A DNA stretch of 64,000 nt, taken from assembly GCF_001468395.1 (NCBI RefSeq), contig NZ_LNSG01000004.1, positions 434,001 to 498,000 on the forward strand. The letters are read 5' to 3'. A program made the position numbers and the translations under genes. The stretch is from Sphingopyxis sp. H073. Its GTDB lineage: Bacteria > Pseudomonadota > Alphaproteobacteria > Sphingomonadales > Sphingomonadaceae. Positions 45,679 to 54,291 of the stretch are shown piece after piece (the first letter of the stretch is position 1; every line of letters starts with the position of its first letter). Under the pieces are notes generated by a model, which ran no database searches, was not told the DNA's origin, and saw only the letters and a list, made by a program, of their open reading frames with translations.

Positions 45679-47253
45679 ATGCGGCGGCCGGCAGGTCGAT
45701 GCGCATCGTCTTCGGATGGCCTCAGCGCGAGCGAAGCGGGATTGAAAAACCAGCTCGTCCTTATCCTCGGCGACCAGCTTACCCCGGCCATCTCGTCGCT
45801 GCGCGGGCTCGATCGGGCCAGGACGCGTGTCCTGATGGTCGAGGTCGCAGCCGAGGCCGGCTATGTCGCGCATCATCGCAAAAAGCTCGCCTTCGTCTTC
45901 TCCGCCATGCGTCACTTCGCTGCCGAGCTGCGCACGGACGGGTGGGACGTAGAGTATGTGCGGCTCGACGATGCTGGAAATAGCGGCTCGCTTGCATCCG
46001 AGATCGAGCGGTTCAGACGGCGTCATGGCAAATTGCCGCTTCGGGTGACCGAAGCCGGCGAGTATCGCGTCGCCGAAATCCTGCGGTCGGTCGCCGACGC
46101 GACAATCGTCCCTGACGATCGCTTTTTCATCAGTTCCGCCGAATTCGCCGCGTGGGCCGAAGGGCGCTCGCAGCTTCGCATGGAACATTTCTACCGGATG
46201 ATGCGGCGGCGCACTGGCATTCTCATGGACGGCGACAAGCCGCTGGGCGGCAAGTGGAATTTCGATAGCGACAACCGCAACGCCGCAACGCGCGATCTCA
46301 TGATGACCCAGCCGCTGCAATTTACGCCGGACCGCGTGACGCGCGAGGTCCTTGCCATGGTGACGGAAAACTTCCCCGACAATTTCGGTAATCTCGAGCC
46401 CTTCTGGTTCGCGGTCGCCCGCCGCGACGCCGGGGCCGCGTTCGAGGATTTCGTGAGCACGCGTCTCTCGCGCTTCGGCGATTATCAGGATGCGATGCTG
46501 GCGGGCGAGAAGTATCTCTACCACGCGGCGATCGCCCAATATCTGAACGCCGGTCTGCTCGACGCGCGCCATCTGTGCTGGGTTGTCGACAGCGCGTATC
46601 GCGCCGGAAAAGTGCCGATAAATGCCGCCGAGGGCTTCATTCGGCAGATTCTTGGCTGGCGCGAATATGTTCGCGGCATCTACTGGTGGCGGATGCCGGG
46701 CTATGCCGACGAAAATGCGCTCGGCGCGTCGAGGCCGCTCCCCGCGCTCTATTGGACCGGCGACACCGATATGGCCTGCCTTGCGTCCTGCGTCGCGCAA
46801 ACCCGCGAGGAGGCCTACGCCCACCATATCCAGCGGCTAATGGTGACCGGCAATTTTGCGCTGCTGGTCGGCGTGGCCCCCGCCGAAGTGCATCGCTGGT
46901 ACCTCGCCGTTTACGCTGACGCCTATGAGTGGGTCGAATTGCCGAACACCATCGGGATGAGCCAGTTTGCCGACGGCGGCCTGCTCGCCTCCAAGCCCTA
47001 TGCCGCAAGCGGCGCCTATATCAACAGGATGTCGGATTACTGCCACGGCTGCCGATATGACGTGAAGAGCCGGACCGGCACCAACGCCTGTCCGTTCAAC
47101 TTCCTCTACTGGGACTTCATCGCCCGCCACGCGACGATGCTCCGCGCCAACCCGCGCATGCGGATGGCCGCAGACAGCTGGATGCGGTTCAGCGACGCCG
47201 AGCGGAAAAATGTGCGCGCCAGCGCTCGCAATTTCCTGCAGGCATTGCGGTAA
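45679..47253 (+). CDS. iron-sulfur bacterial cryptochrome/(6-4) photolyase
   Basis: This is a cryptochrome/photolyase-family protein of the FeS-BCP group (about 524 residues). It opens LKNQLVLILGDQLTP. The four cysteines that bind the 4Fe-4S cluster are encoded at 46777 (MACL), 47041 and 47050 (DYCHGC), and 47089 (NACPF). HHIQRLMVTGNFALL and GWREYVRGIYWW are family blocks. Related enzymes repair (6-4) photoproducts and use a ribityllumazine antenna. The start is uncertain: ATG 45679 and TTG 45742 are both possible, neither with a good ribosome site. Confidence 0.88.
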   Translation: MRRPAGRCASSSDGLSASEAGLKNQLVLILGDQLTPAISSLRGLDRARTRVLMVEVAAEAGYVAHHRKKLAFVFSAMRHFAAELRTDGWDVEYVRLDDAGNSGSLASEIERFRRRHGKLPLRVTEAGEYRVAEILRSVADATIVPDDRFFISSAEFAAWAEGRSQLRMEHFYRMMRRRTGILMDGDKPLGGKWNFDSDNRNAATRDLMMTQPLQFTPDRVTREVLAMVTENFPDNFGNLEPFWFAVARRDAGAAFEDFVSTRLSRFGDYQDAMLAGEKYLYHAAIAQYLNAGLLDARHLCWVVDSAYRAGKVPINAAEGFIRQILGWREYVRGIYWWRMPGYADENALGASRPLPALYWTGDTDMACLASCVAQTREEAYAHHIQRLMVTGNFALLVGVAPAEVHRWYLAVYADAYEWVELPNTIGMSQFADGGLLASKPYAASGAYINRMSDYCHGCRYDVKSRTGTNACPFNFLYWDFIARHATMLRANPRMRMAADSWMRFSDAERKNVRASARNFLQALR

Positions 47254-47411
47254 GTCGGAACCGCGGACGGATCGCACCGTCGGCCGCGTTCGCCGACGGC
47301 ATCGCGGGCTGCCCGAAGAGGCATATTGTTGCCCGGGCTTTCGCGCGAGAGACGTCGGCGGCGGGGCTATTCTGCCCCGATCCTGAGGAAGCGCCGACGG
47401 CACGCGAGCCC

Positions 47412-48110
47412 ATGCCAGCCAAATTCCCAAGCGATGCGCCGGGCGGCGAGCGCTCCGGCACGGTTCCCCCCGATGTCATCGAAGCCATTCGGACCATGCT
47501 GCGCTGGATCGGGGAGGACCCCGACAGGGAGGGCTTGCGCGAGACGCCGGGCACGGTCGCTCAATCCTTGCGCTCGGCCCTATCGGGACACAGGGAAGGC
47601 GTGATGTTCGATGTCAGGCCAAGAGCAAGCGAAGAGTCCGGGGCGCCGGAAATGATAGTCTTGCGAAATACTCCCTTCGACACAGTCCGGGAAACCGATC
47701 TTGCTCTGGTGACCGGTGTGGCGACGGTCGCCTATCTGCCCGATGCGATGACCGCAGAAGCCTCCGCGATCCGGCATGCGCTGGCCATTCTTGCCCGGCG
47801 CCTTCAGACGCAGGAGCAGCTCACCGCGGACTTCGCGGAAGCGATCTGGGACCGGCTGTCGCCAGCGGGTGTCGCGGTGATCATCGAAACCAGACATGTC
47901 GATCTGGTCACCGGCATGCCTGCGACCGACCTCGCGGTGACCACACGCATCATGCTCGGCCGCTTCAGGGATGATCCGGAGATGCGCCGCGCCGTTGCCG
48001 CGCTGATAGGCCCCGGCCCACCCGCATCCGGAACGCGCGCCGCCAATGCGAGCCGCTCCCGCCAGAGAATTGCGGTTCCCGGGGACGATGGCGAGGCCGG
48101 AACACGCTAG
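47412..48110 (+). CDS. FolE-like protein without zinc ligands (degenerate GTP cyclohydrolase I)
   Basis: This 232-residue protein follows GTP cyclohydrolase I along its length: IGEDPDREGLRETPGTV (34-50), TGVATVAYLPDA, LARRLQTQEQL and the C-terminal ALL/LGRF block. The catalytic parts are gone: where FolE has C-E-H-H this protein has R93-E94-T95-D96, the H-x-C-x motif reads HVDL (Asp164), and GLSK reads EASA. With all zinc-binding Cys/His lost it cannot be a normal cyclohydrolase. An added Arg/Ser/Gly-rich tail follows residue 200. It sits after two photolyases in the light cluster; a regulatory or altered pterin role is possible. Confidence 0.8.
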   Translation: MPAKFPSDAPGGERSGTVPPDVIEAIRTMLRWIGEDPDREGLRETPGTVAQSLRSALSGHREGVMFDVRPRASEESGAPEMIVLRNTPFDTVRETDLALVTGVATVAYLPDAMTAEASAIRHALAILARRLQTQEQLTADFAEAIWDRLSPAGVAVIIETRHVDLVTGMPATDLAVTTRIMLGRFRDDPEMRRAVAALIGPGPPASGTRAANASRSRQRIAVPGDDGEAGTR

Positions 48111-48562
48111 ATGAAAGCGAAGGCGAGCCCCGAAACACCGAGGCCGATCGAAAGGCGCCATCGCAACCTGTTCCAATTGGTCGCACCGGCATGCCCGCCG
48201 ACGATGGCCCGATCGACCAGCGGCGACAGGATGAGGGCAAGCGACAGCACCGCGAGCGAGGGCTTCGGCCACGACCAGCCGACAAGCCAGGGCAAGAAAC
48301 TCGCCCAAACGGCAAGCGAGGGCAGCACCGCTGCTACGGGGGTCCAGCGCGGCGCCGACGGCCGGGACGATGCCAAACCCCACCAGAGGCCGCCGAGAAA
48401 GGAGAGGATCGAGGCGAGATAGAAATAAAGAAGAGCGAGCGCGGTCCAGTAATAGTCCAGGCCGCACGCCAGCGGCAACAGCAGGCATGCGGCGGGGGGA
48501 AGCAGGCCGGCGTAACCAAGCGTTTCCTGCATCCGGGAGACGGAGAGAATAGGTTCGGCCAT
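48107..48562 (-). CDS. DUF3429 membrane protein
   Basis: This 151-residue inner-membrane protein has about four or five hydrophobic segments (ETLGYAGLLPPAACLLLP, YFYLASILSFLGGLWWGL and others). The FLGGLWWGL block is the DUF3429 signature. Family members often lie in light- or stress-induced photolyase clusters, and their function is unknown. Its end overlaps the FolE-like gene tail to tail by 4 bases, and its promoter region is shared with the divergent fasciclin gene. Confidence 0.85.
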   Translation of the reverse strand: MAEPILSVSRMQETLGYAGLLPPAACLLLPLACGLDYYWTALALLYFYLASILSFLGGLWWGLASSRPSAPRWTPVAAVLPSLAVWASFLPWLVGWSWPKPSLAVLSLALILSPLVDRAIVGGHAGATNWNRLRWRLSIGLGVSGLAFAFI

Positions 48563-48709
48563 CGTCGGATTATTCCGCCCACCCTATGCTGGCGCAATCT
48601 GCCCTTTGATGCATCCCCCGCCCGAAAGGACATGTCGCCGCCACAGCCACGGGAACGTAGACAGGCGGTGTCCCCTTCCCCCCAGGGACGGTTTGCAAAG
48701 GAACGACAT

Positions 48710-49264
48710 ATGTCCATTTCCCGCATTGCGCTTTCGATCGCGGCCGCGAGCATGACCATCGCCGCCGGTACCGCCGCCGCCAAGAACCCCGCAGTCGGCG
48801 GCGCGGCCATGTACGAAACGAAGAATATCGTGGAGAATGCCTCCGCCTCGAAGGACCACACGACGCTCGTCGCCGCCGTGAAGGCGGCCGGCCTTGTCGA
48901 CACGCTCGCGTCGCCGGGACCCTTCACGGTATTCGCGCCGACCAACGCCGCTTTTGGCAAATTGCCGGCAGGCACGGTCGATACCCTGCTGAAGCCCGAG
49001 AACAAGGCAACCCTGACCGGCGTGCTCACCTATCATGTCGTTCCCGGCCGTCTTACCGCCGCGGACCTTGCGGCGCAGGTTCAGGCCAATGGCGGAAAGG
49101 CCGTCCTCACCACCGTCCAAGGTGGAAAGCTCACCATCTGGCAGCAGGACGGCGCCTGGTATGTCGGCGATGCCAAGGGCGGCAAGGCAAAGATCGGCCC
49201 TGCTGATGTACTCCAGTCGAACGGCGTGATCCACGTGATCGACGGCGTCCTTCTGCCGGGCTGA
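48710..49264 (+). CDS. secreted fasciclin (FAS1) domain protein
   Basis: This 184-residue exported protein has a signal peptide ending near TAAA (residue 24) and a single FAS1 domain. The H1 motif FTVFAPTNAAFGKLPAG and the H2 region GVLTYHVVPGRLTAADL, VIHVIDGVLLP, are clear. FAS1 proteins act in adhesion or as small stress-induced periplasmic proteins, and in several bacteria accompany carotenoid and photolyase genes. AAAGGA lies 7 bases before the ATG. It is divergent from DUF3429. Confidence 0.9.
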   Translation: MSISRIALSIAAASMTIAAGTAAAKNPAVGGAAMYETKNIVENASASKDHTTLVAAVKAAGLVDTLASPGPFTVFAPTNAAFGKLPAGTVDTLLKPENKATLTGVLTYHVVPGRLTAADLAAQVQANGGKAVLTTVQGGKLTIWQQDGAWYVGDAKGGKAKIGPADVLQSNGVIHVIDGVLLPG

Positions 49265-49271
49265 TACAAGA

Positions 49272-49298
49272 GGCGCGATCGCGCTCGTCGATCGCGCC
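49272..49298 (+). terminator. hairpin after fasciclin gene
   Basis: GGCGCGATCG (49272-49281) pairs with CGATCGCGCC (49289-49298) around 7 bases, 8 bases past the stop. No T run. The rest of 49265-49905 (641 bases) shows no gene I can support. Confidence 0.5.
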
Positions 49299-49905
49299 GT
49301 CTCCCGGGCCGGCTCGCGCCTGTTTGCGTAAACCGGCCACAGGCGCCTGAATGCCTTGATGCGGCCGCGCGCAGGCTGAATGCCGGGCCGGATTAGACTA
49401 TCCCGCCTTCGGCGCCGCCGCCACGGCCTTGCGCCTCCGCGGCGCGGTTCGCGCCCGCCACAAGCTGGCCGAGCTAGTCCCATTTTCAGGAGCAGCCGCT
49501 CGCCAATTTGGTGCGAGCCGGGATTCGCCAATGCGACCTTGACCGCGACCGCGTGAGTCCCCCCACGGGATTTACCCCCACATTATCTCGTCGGAATTGG
49601 GGGGAAGCACTGTGCGGGGGAAAGCCTATCCTCCCCCACTCCTCCACACACTATGGTCCGGCTGCAAGCGGATTTGCTCGGACGCGAGGGGCGAAGAGGG
49701 CATATCGCCCCAGGTTTTCTAGGGTCAGGACTCATTGATCAGAGCCAGCCCGCGCCCGATCGGATAGCGGCCGTCAGTCGCGACCGGATAGCCGCCGAAG
49801 CTCGCATTTATGTCCTTCAGAGCATCCGTGCCGAAAATTGCCGGCGGCCCGTAAGGATGAGCCGCCGGTCAAAGTTATGAGCGCGTGCCACGCGCTCGGG
49901 GAGGA

Positions 49906-50076
49906 TCAGGGAAGCGTCCGGCGACCGCGCCCAAACACGAGAGCAACGACGAACAGCACTGCGGCGATGATCAACAGGATCTTGGCGAACTCCGCCGAAA
50001 GGCCGGCGATGCCGCCGAAACCCAGAAGCGCCGCGACGAGCGCGATTACGGCAAAAATGATAGCCCAGCGAAACAT
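49906..50076 (-). CDS. DUF1328 small membrane protein
   Basis: This 56-residue peptide starts [20 protein letters not shown], then [19 protein letters not shown], and ends in a short basic tail (GRGRRTLP): two membrane segments with the DUF1328 (YtjA) signature GFGGIAG. AAGGAGAAG precedes the ATG. The EcfG-type promoter at 50174-50199 points at it, indicating general stress control. A hairpin (50128-50150) lies in its leader. DUF1328 genes are often stress-induced; their function is unknown. Confidence 0.88.
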   Translation of the reverse strand: MFRWAIIFAVIALVAALLGFGGIAGLSAEFAKILLIIAAVLFVVALVFGRGRRTLP

Positions 50077-50173
50077 GATCTTCTCCTTCTTTCAGGGCGC
50101 GATTCCGGATGACCCGATGCGCGCGCCGGGGCAGCGGACTACGCTGCTCCCTTACTTGTTCTGATGGACGGAT

Positions 50174-50199
50174 AACGTTGAATCCCGACGTTTGGTTCC
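50174..50199 (-). promoter_or_regulatory. EcfG (general stress) promoter of DUF1328
   Basis: On the minus strand GGAACC (50199-50194), exactly 16 bases, then CGTT (50177-50174). This is the consensus of alphaproteobacterial EcfG sigma factors, about 98 bases before the DUF1328 start. Confidence 0.7.
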
Positions 50200-50333
50200 G
50201 CCGCCGCGCCGCCGTTCGTCTGTTTCGGGATCATCCTGCCGATAATCGATCTCCGCCCACGAACGTGATGCCATCGATCGACATATCTGACCCACGCTGG
50301 GAACCAACGGTTCGCCTGCCGCATACCCCCCAT

Positions 50334-52163
50334 ATGTTTGCCATTGACTCGCTGCTCGTCAAAATCGCCCTCATCGGCATCATCGGCCTCGGTGCGCAGT
50401 GGATTGCATGGCGGACGGGTCGCCCTGCGATCGCGCTGATGCTAATCGCGGGGATCATCGCCGGCCCCGTTCTTGGGCTCATCGATCCCGAGCGCGATTT
50501 TGGCGCGCTGCGCGAACCGATCATCAAGCTCGCGGTAGCGGTGATCCTGTTCGAGGGCGGTCTCAGCCTCAGGTTCCGCGAGCTGAGACAAGCGGGTACG
50601 GCCGTCCTGATGCTCGTCTTCATCGGCGTGCCGCTCGGCTGGGCGCTGGGGACCGCCGCGGCCTATTACGGCGCCGGCCTGCCGCTCGAGCTCGCCGCGC
50701 TGTTTGGCGGCGTCATGGTCGTCACCGGCCCCACGGTGATCTCGCCGCTGCTACGCTCGCTCAACATTCCGCCGCGCGTCAAGCATATGCTCAAATGGGA
50801 AGCGATCGTGAACGACCCGATCGGGGCGCTGATCGCGGTCGGCGTCTACGCCTATATCACGCACGGCGGCGGCGCGAGCGCGACCACGGTCGTCGCCGAT
50901 GTCGTTGCCGCAAGTGCGCTGGCGATCCTGATCGGCATCGCCGCCGGCTTCGCGCTCACCACCGCCTATCTGCGCGGCTGGATTCCCGAATATTTGAAAG
51001 CGCCGATCCTCCTGACCTCGGTTATCGCAGTGTTCGTGCTTTCCGACCTCGTGATGCACGAGACTGGGCTCATCACCGTCACCGTGATGGGAGTGGTGAT
51101 GGCAAACCGCGAAACCTATTCGAGCCACATGCTTCGCCGGTTCAAGGAGGATCTGACCATCCTTCTCGTGTCGGGCGTCTTCATCCTCCTGTCGGCGACG
51201 CTCGACTGGCAGGTGGTGCAAAACTTCGAGCTGCGTTTCCTCCTGTTCCTGTTCCTTCTCCTGTTCGTGGTGCGCCCGCTCACGATCATGACCGCGCTGC
51301 TCTTCACGCGCATTCCGATCCAGGAAAGGCTGTTTGTCGCATGGATCGCGCCGCGGGGCATCGTCGCGGTGGCCGTGACCGGTTTGTTCGCGCTGCGCCT
51401 CACCGACTATGGCGTGCCCGGCGCCGAGGCGCTCGTGCCTCTGGGGTTCGGCGTCGTGATCGTCACCATCTTCGCACACGGCTTCACCGCCGCCGCCGTC
51501 GCCCGCTTGCTCGACCTCGACCGCGGTAAGGGCAACGGCGTTCTTCTCGTCGGCGCCAACAGCTGGACGATCGCCTTCGCCGAGTTCGTGAAGAGCCAGG
51601 ACCGCGAAGTGCTGATCGCCGACGAGGACAAGCTCGCGCTCCGGCGCGCGAGGCGCGTCGAGATTCCCGTCCATCATGGCAATATCCTCGACGAGGCACA
51701 TGAGGACGAGATCGAGCTCGGCCAATATCGCCAGCTGATCGCCGCCACCGGCAGCGACAGCTACAATGCGCTTGTGTGCAGCGAGCTGGCGCCCGAGATC
51801 GGGGCCGATCGCGTCAGCCGCACCGGCGGCCAGTCGCGCCTCAAGGGCTTGCGCCGAGGCCGCATCTTCACGCTCGCCGGCACCTCGATCGAGGAGCTAC
51901 TCGACCGCCTTCAGGCAGGCTGGACCTTCGGGCGGACGCGGATCACCGAGAAGTTCACCTATGAGGATTTCGTGGTGCGCATGAAGGCGAATGGCGGCGA
52001 CAGCCTCGCCGTCGCCAAGGCGTCGGGCGATCTCGTCATCTTCTCGAGCGACCGACGGCCCGCCGTTGAAGTCGACGATGTCATCTGGACCTTCGTCCCA
52101 CCCGAAGGTCCCGCGAAGCCGGTGTCGTCGCCGATTACCGGCTCGGCGGAGATCGCAGCATGA
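50334..52163 (+). CDS. CPA-type cation:proton antiporter with TrkA-N domain
   Basis: This is a 609-residue Na+/H+ or K+/H+ antiporter. The first 400 residues form about twelve membrane segments, with VTGPTVISPLLRSLNIP and EAIVNDPIGALIAV (the ND acid pair of the CPA transport site). The C-terminal soluble part has a Rossmann TrkA-N fold (GVLLVGANSWTIAFAEF) for nucleotide sensing. I start it at ATG 50334, just before the first helix; ATG 50268 is also possible. It overlaps the AsmA gene by ATGA. Confidence 0.87.
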   Translation: MFAIDSLLVKIALIGIIGLGAQWIAWRTGRPAIALMLIAGIIAGPVLGLIDPERDFGALREPIIKLAVAVILFEGGLSLRFRELRQAGTAVLMLVFIGVPLGWALGTAAAYYGAGLPLELAALFGGVMVVTGPTVISPLLRSLNIPPRVKHMLKWEAIVNDPIGALIAVGVYAYITHGGGASATTVVADVVAASALAILIGIAAGFALTTAYLRGWIPEYLKAPILLTSVIAVFVLSDLVMHETGLITVTVMGVVMANRETYSSHMLRRFKEDLTILLVSGVFILLSATLDWQVVQNFELRFLLFLFLLLFVVRPLTIMTALLFTRIPIQERLFVAWIAPRGIVAVAVTGLFALRLTDYGVPGAEALVPLGFGVVIVTIFAHGFTAAAVARLLDLDRGKGNGVLLVGANSWTIAFAEFVKSQDREVLIADEDKLALRRARRVEIPVHHGNILDEAHEDEIELGQYRQLIAATGSDSYNALVCSELAPEIGADRVSRTGGQSRLKGLRRGRIFTLAGTSIEELLDRLQAGWTFGRTRITEKFTYEDFVVRMKANGGDSLAVAKASGDLVIFSSDRRPAVEVDDVIWTFVPPEGPAKPVSSPITGSAEIAA

Positions 52164-54094
52164 AAGCCCATTGGAGCGCCCTTGCCGAACGAACCAAGGC
52201 TCTAACCAACGCTCTGCCGCGCAAGGTGAAGATCGCGCTTGCTGCCATAAGTGGTCTGCTCCTGGCCGCAGTCCTGCTCCTCGGCGCATTCCCGGTCGGG
52301 CTGCTCCGCGGCGCAGCCGAACGCAGTCTGTCGAACCAGTTCAGTGCGGCGGTGGAACTCGGCGCGCTTGAACGCGACGGTCTGCTTTCCTTCACGCCCC
52401 TCGTCACCGTGCGCGATCTTCGCATCGGCCAGCCGAAGTGGGCGGGTCCGGGCGACATGGTGAAGGTCGAGCGCGCCAGCGCCCGCGTGTCCATCTTCTC
52501 CCTCCTGACGGGTGATGCCACACCGCGCACGCTCGACATCGACGGGCTCGATCTGGCGCTCGTCCGCGATGCAAAGGGCAACAGCAATTGGGGCGGCCCC
52601 GCCGACCGGGGGGGCGAAGCGAGCGAGCCGCTCCGCATTGCCGAAATCCGTATCCGGGACAGCCGCTTCACGCTGAAGGACAAAAAGCGCCGCCTTGATA
52701 TCGCGGGCACCATAGAGGCCGACGATCGCAAGGGCGTGAGGATCGCGGCAAGCGGCAGCTTCAACGGCGCCGCCGCGACGCTACGGGCCGACGGCGGCGG
52801 TCCATCGATCAATGCCACCGGCTGGCCCTTCACCGCCCGCCTGTCTTCCCCCATCCTCGATGTCCAGGCTACCGGAAGCATGGCCGCGCCGCTCGACGTT
52901 TCGGCGATGACAATGAAGATGTCCGCACGCGGAACCAGCCTCAAGGAGCTCGACCATATCATCGAGGCCGGGCTGTTCGGGACGCAGGCGATCGCGCTCG
53001 ATGGCGATGTCCGCCGCAAGGGCGAAGACTGGTTCATCGACCGGCTGCAGGGCCGCATCGGTCGCTCAACGATCCGCGCCAAAGCGACGGTGGTCAAGCG
53101 CAGCGGCCGCACCAGGATCGACGGGACGATCGATGCGCCGGAACTCGACTTCGACGATCTCGCCGACAATGCGGGCCTCGCGGCGGCGCGCGCAAGAGAA
53201 GCACGCATCGGCCCGCGCATTATCCCCGACACGCGCATCAATCTTTCGAAGATGGGACCGACGGACGGAACCATCCGCGTCTCGATCGCCCGCCTGCTGA
53301 TCAAGGGCGGCTCGGTGTTCCGGAGCCTTACTGGGACGCTCAGCCTCGACCGCCGCGTGCTTCGCCTCGACAATGCCGTCGCCGGACTCGAACGCGGAAA
53401 AATGACCGGTTGGGTCAAGGTCGATTCTCGACATCCCGTGCCGATCCTCACGACCGAACTTCGCATTGAGGGTGCATCATTCGACGCTTTCATCGGTCAG
53501 CCCGAGATGATCCGCGGTCCCGTTCGCGGGCTCGTCCGCATCACCGGTCGCGGCGACACCGTCCGCGAGGCTTTCGCAGGCGGCAGCGGCACGATCGCCT
53601 TTGTCGCGAACGCGGGGGCCATGAATAGCACCGCCGCCTATGTCATCGGACAGGATCTTGGCGGCGCGATCGGCCAGAAGCTCGGCGACGACGACGAGAT
53701 GACGCCGATACGCTGCGCGATCCTCGCCTTCAGCGCGAAGGGCGGCAAGCTGACCCCCGCCCCGCTCATCATCGACACCGCAATATCGCGCGCGACGGGC
53801 CGCGGCCTGATCAATCTCGACGGCGAGACGGTCGCGCTGTCGATGACCGGCGCGGCGAGCCAGAAGCCCGGCCTCAAGCTGGTCGATCCGCTGAAGGTCG
53901 AGGGTACCCTGTCGAAACCCGAGATCAGCTTCGCACCCGCGGGCAAACGCGGCAAGTCGGGCGGATTGCTCGGCGCGGTCGGGCGCTCGATCGGGAACGC
54001 GCTGGGCCTGCGCAAGGACCCCGACGCCGATGCGCCGCGCCCCAAGCCGGGTTCGGTCAATTGCAGAGCGCTTTCAGCGGCAGCGCTCCGATAA
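52160..54094 (+). CDS. AsmA family protein
   Basis: This 644-residue envelope protein has one N-terminal membrane helix (AAISGLLLAAVLLLGAFPVG) and a long beta-rich periplasmic part. The opening LLSFTPLVTVRDLRIGQP and the later blocks LDIDGLDLALVRDAKGNSNW and SLDRRVLRLDNAVAGLERG are typical of AsmA. AsmA-like proteins bridge the envelope and carry phospholipids or affect outer-membrane assembly. It is coupled to the antiporter gene by a 4-base overlap. The C-terminus is Lys/Pro-rich. Confidence 0.87.
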   Translation: MKAHWSALAERTKALTNALPRKVKIALAAISGLLLAAVLLLGAFPVGLLRGAAERSLSNQFSAAVELGALERDGLLSFTPLVTVRDLRIGQPKWAGPGDMVKVERASARVSIFSLLTGDATPRTLDIDGLDLALVRDAKGNSNWGGPADRGGEASEPLRIAEIRIRDSRFTLKDKKRRLDIAGTIEADDRKGVRIAASGSFNGAAATLRADGGGPSINATGWPFTARLSSPILDVQATGSMAAPLDVSAMTMKMSARGTSLKELDHIIEAGLFGTQAIALDGDVRRKGEDWFIDRLQGRIGRSTIRAKATVVKRSGRTRIDGTIDAPELDFDDLADNAGLAAARAREARIGPRIIPDTRINLSKMGPTDGTIRVSIARLLIKGGSVFRSLTGTLSLDRRVLRLDNAVAGLERGKMTGWVKVDSRHPVPILTTELRIEGASFDAFIGQPEMIRGPVRGLVRITGRGDTVREAFAGGSGTIAFVANAGAMNSTAAYVIGQDLGGAIGQKLGDDDEMTPIRCAILAFSAKGGKLTPAPLIIDTAISRATGRGLINLDGETVALSMTGAASQKPGLKLVDPLKVEGTLSKPEISFAPAGKRGKSGGLLGAVGRSIGNALGLRKDPDADAPRPKPGSVNCRALSAAALR

Positions 54095-54291
54095 GCATTT
54101 GGCTGGCGAAGGCCTCAATCGGGTATCGAAGACGCCGCAAAGCTCGCGGCGTCGAGCTCGGTCGCATTCCATTTGCCGTTGGGAGAATCTCAAAATCTTG
54201 CTACCGATACGGCATTGGACGAGAACCAGTGAATGAGCATCCGTCTGACTGAGAGACTGCGCGCTCCCGCTTGCTTCGACGGGATCGCGCC

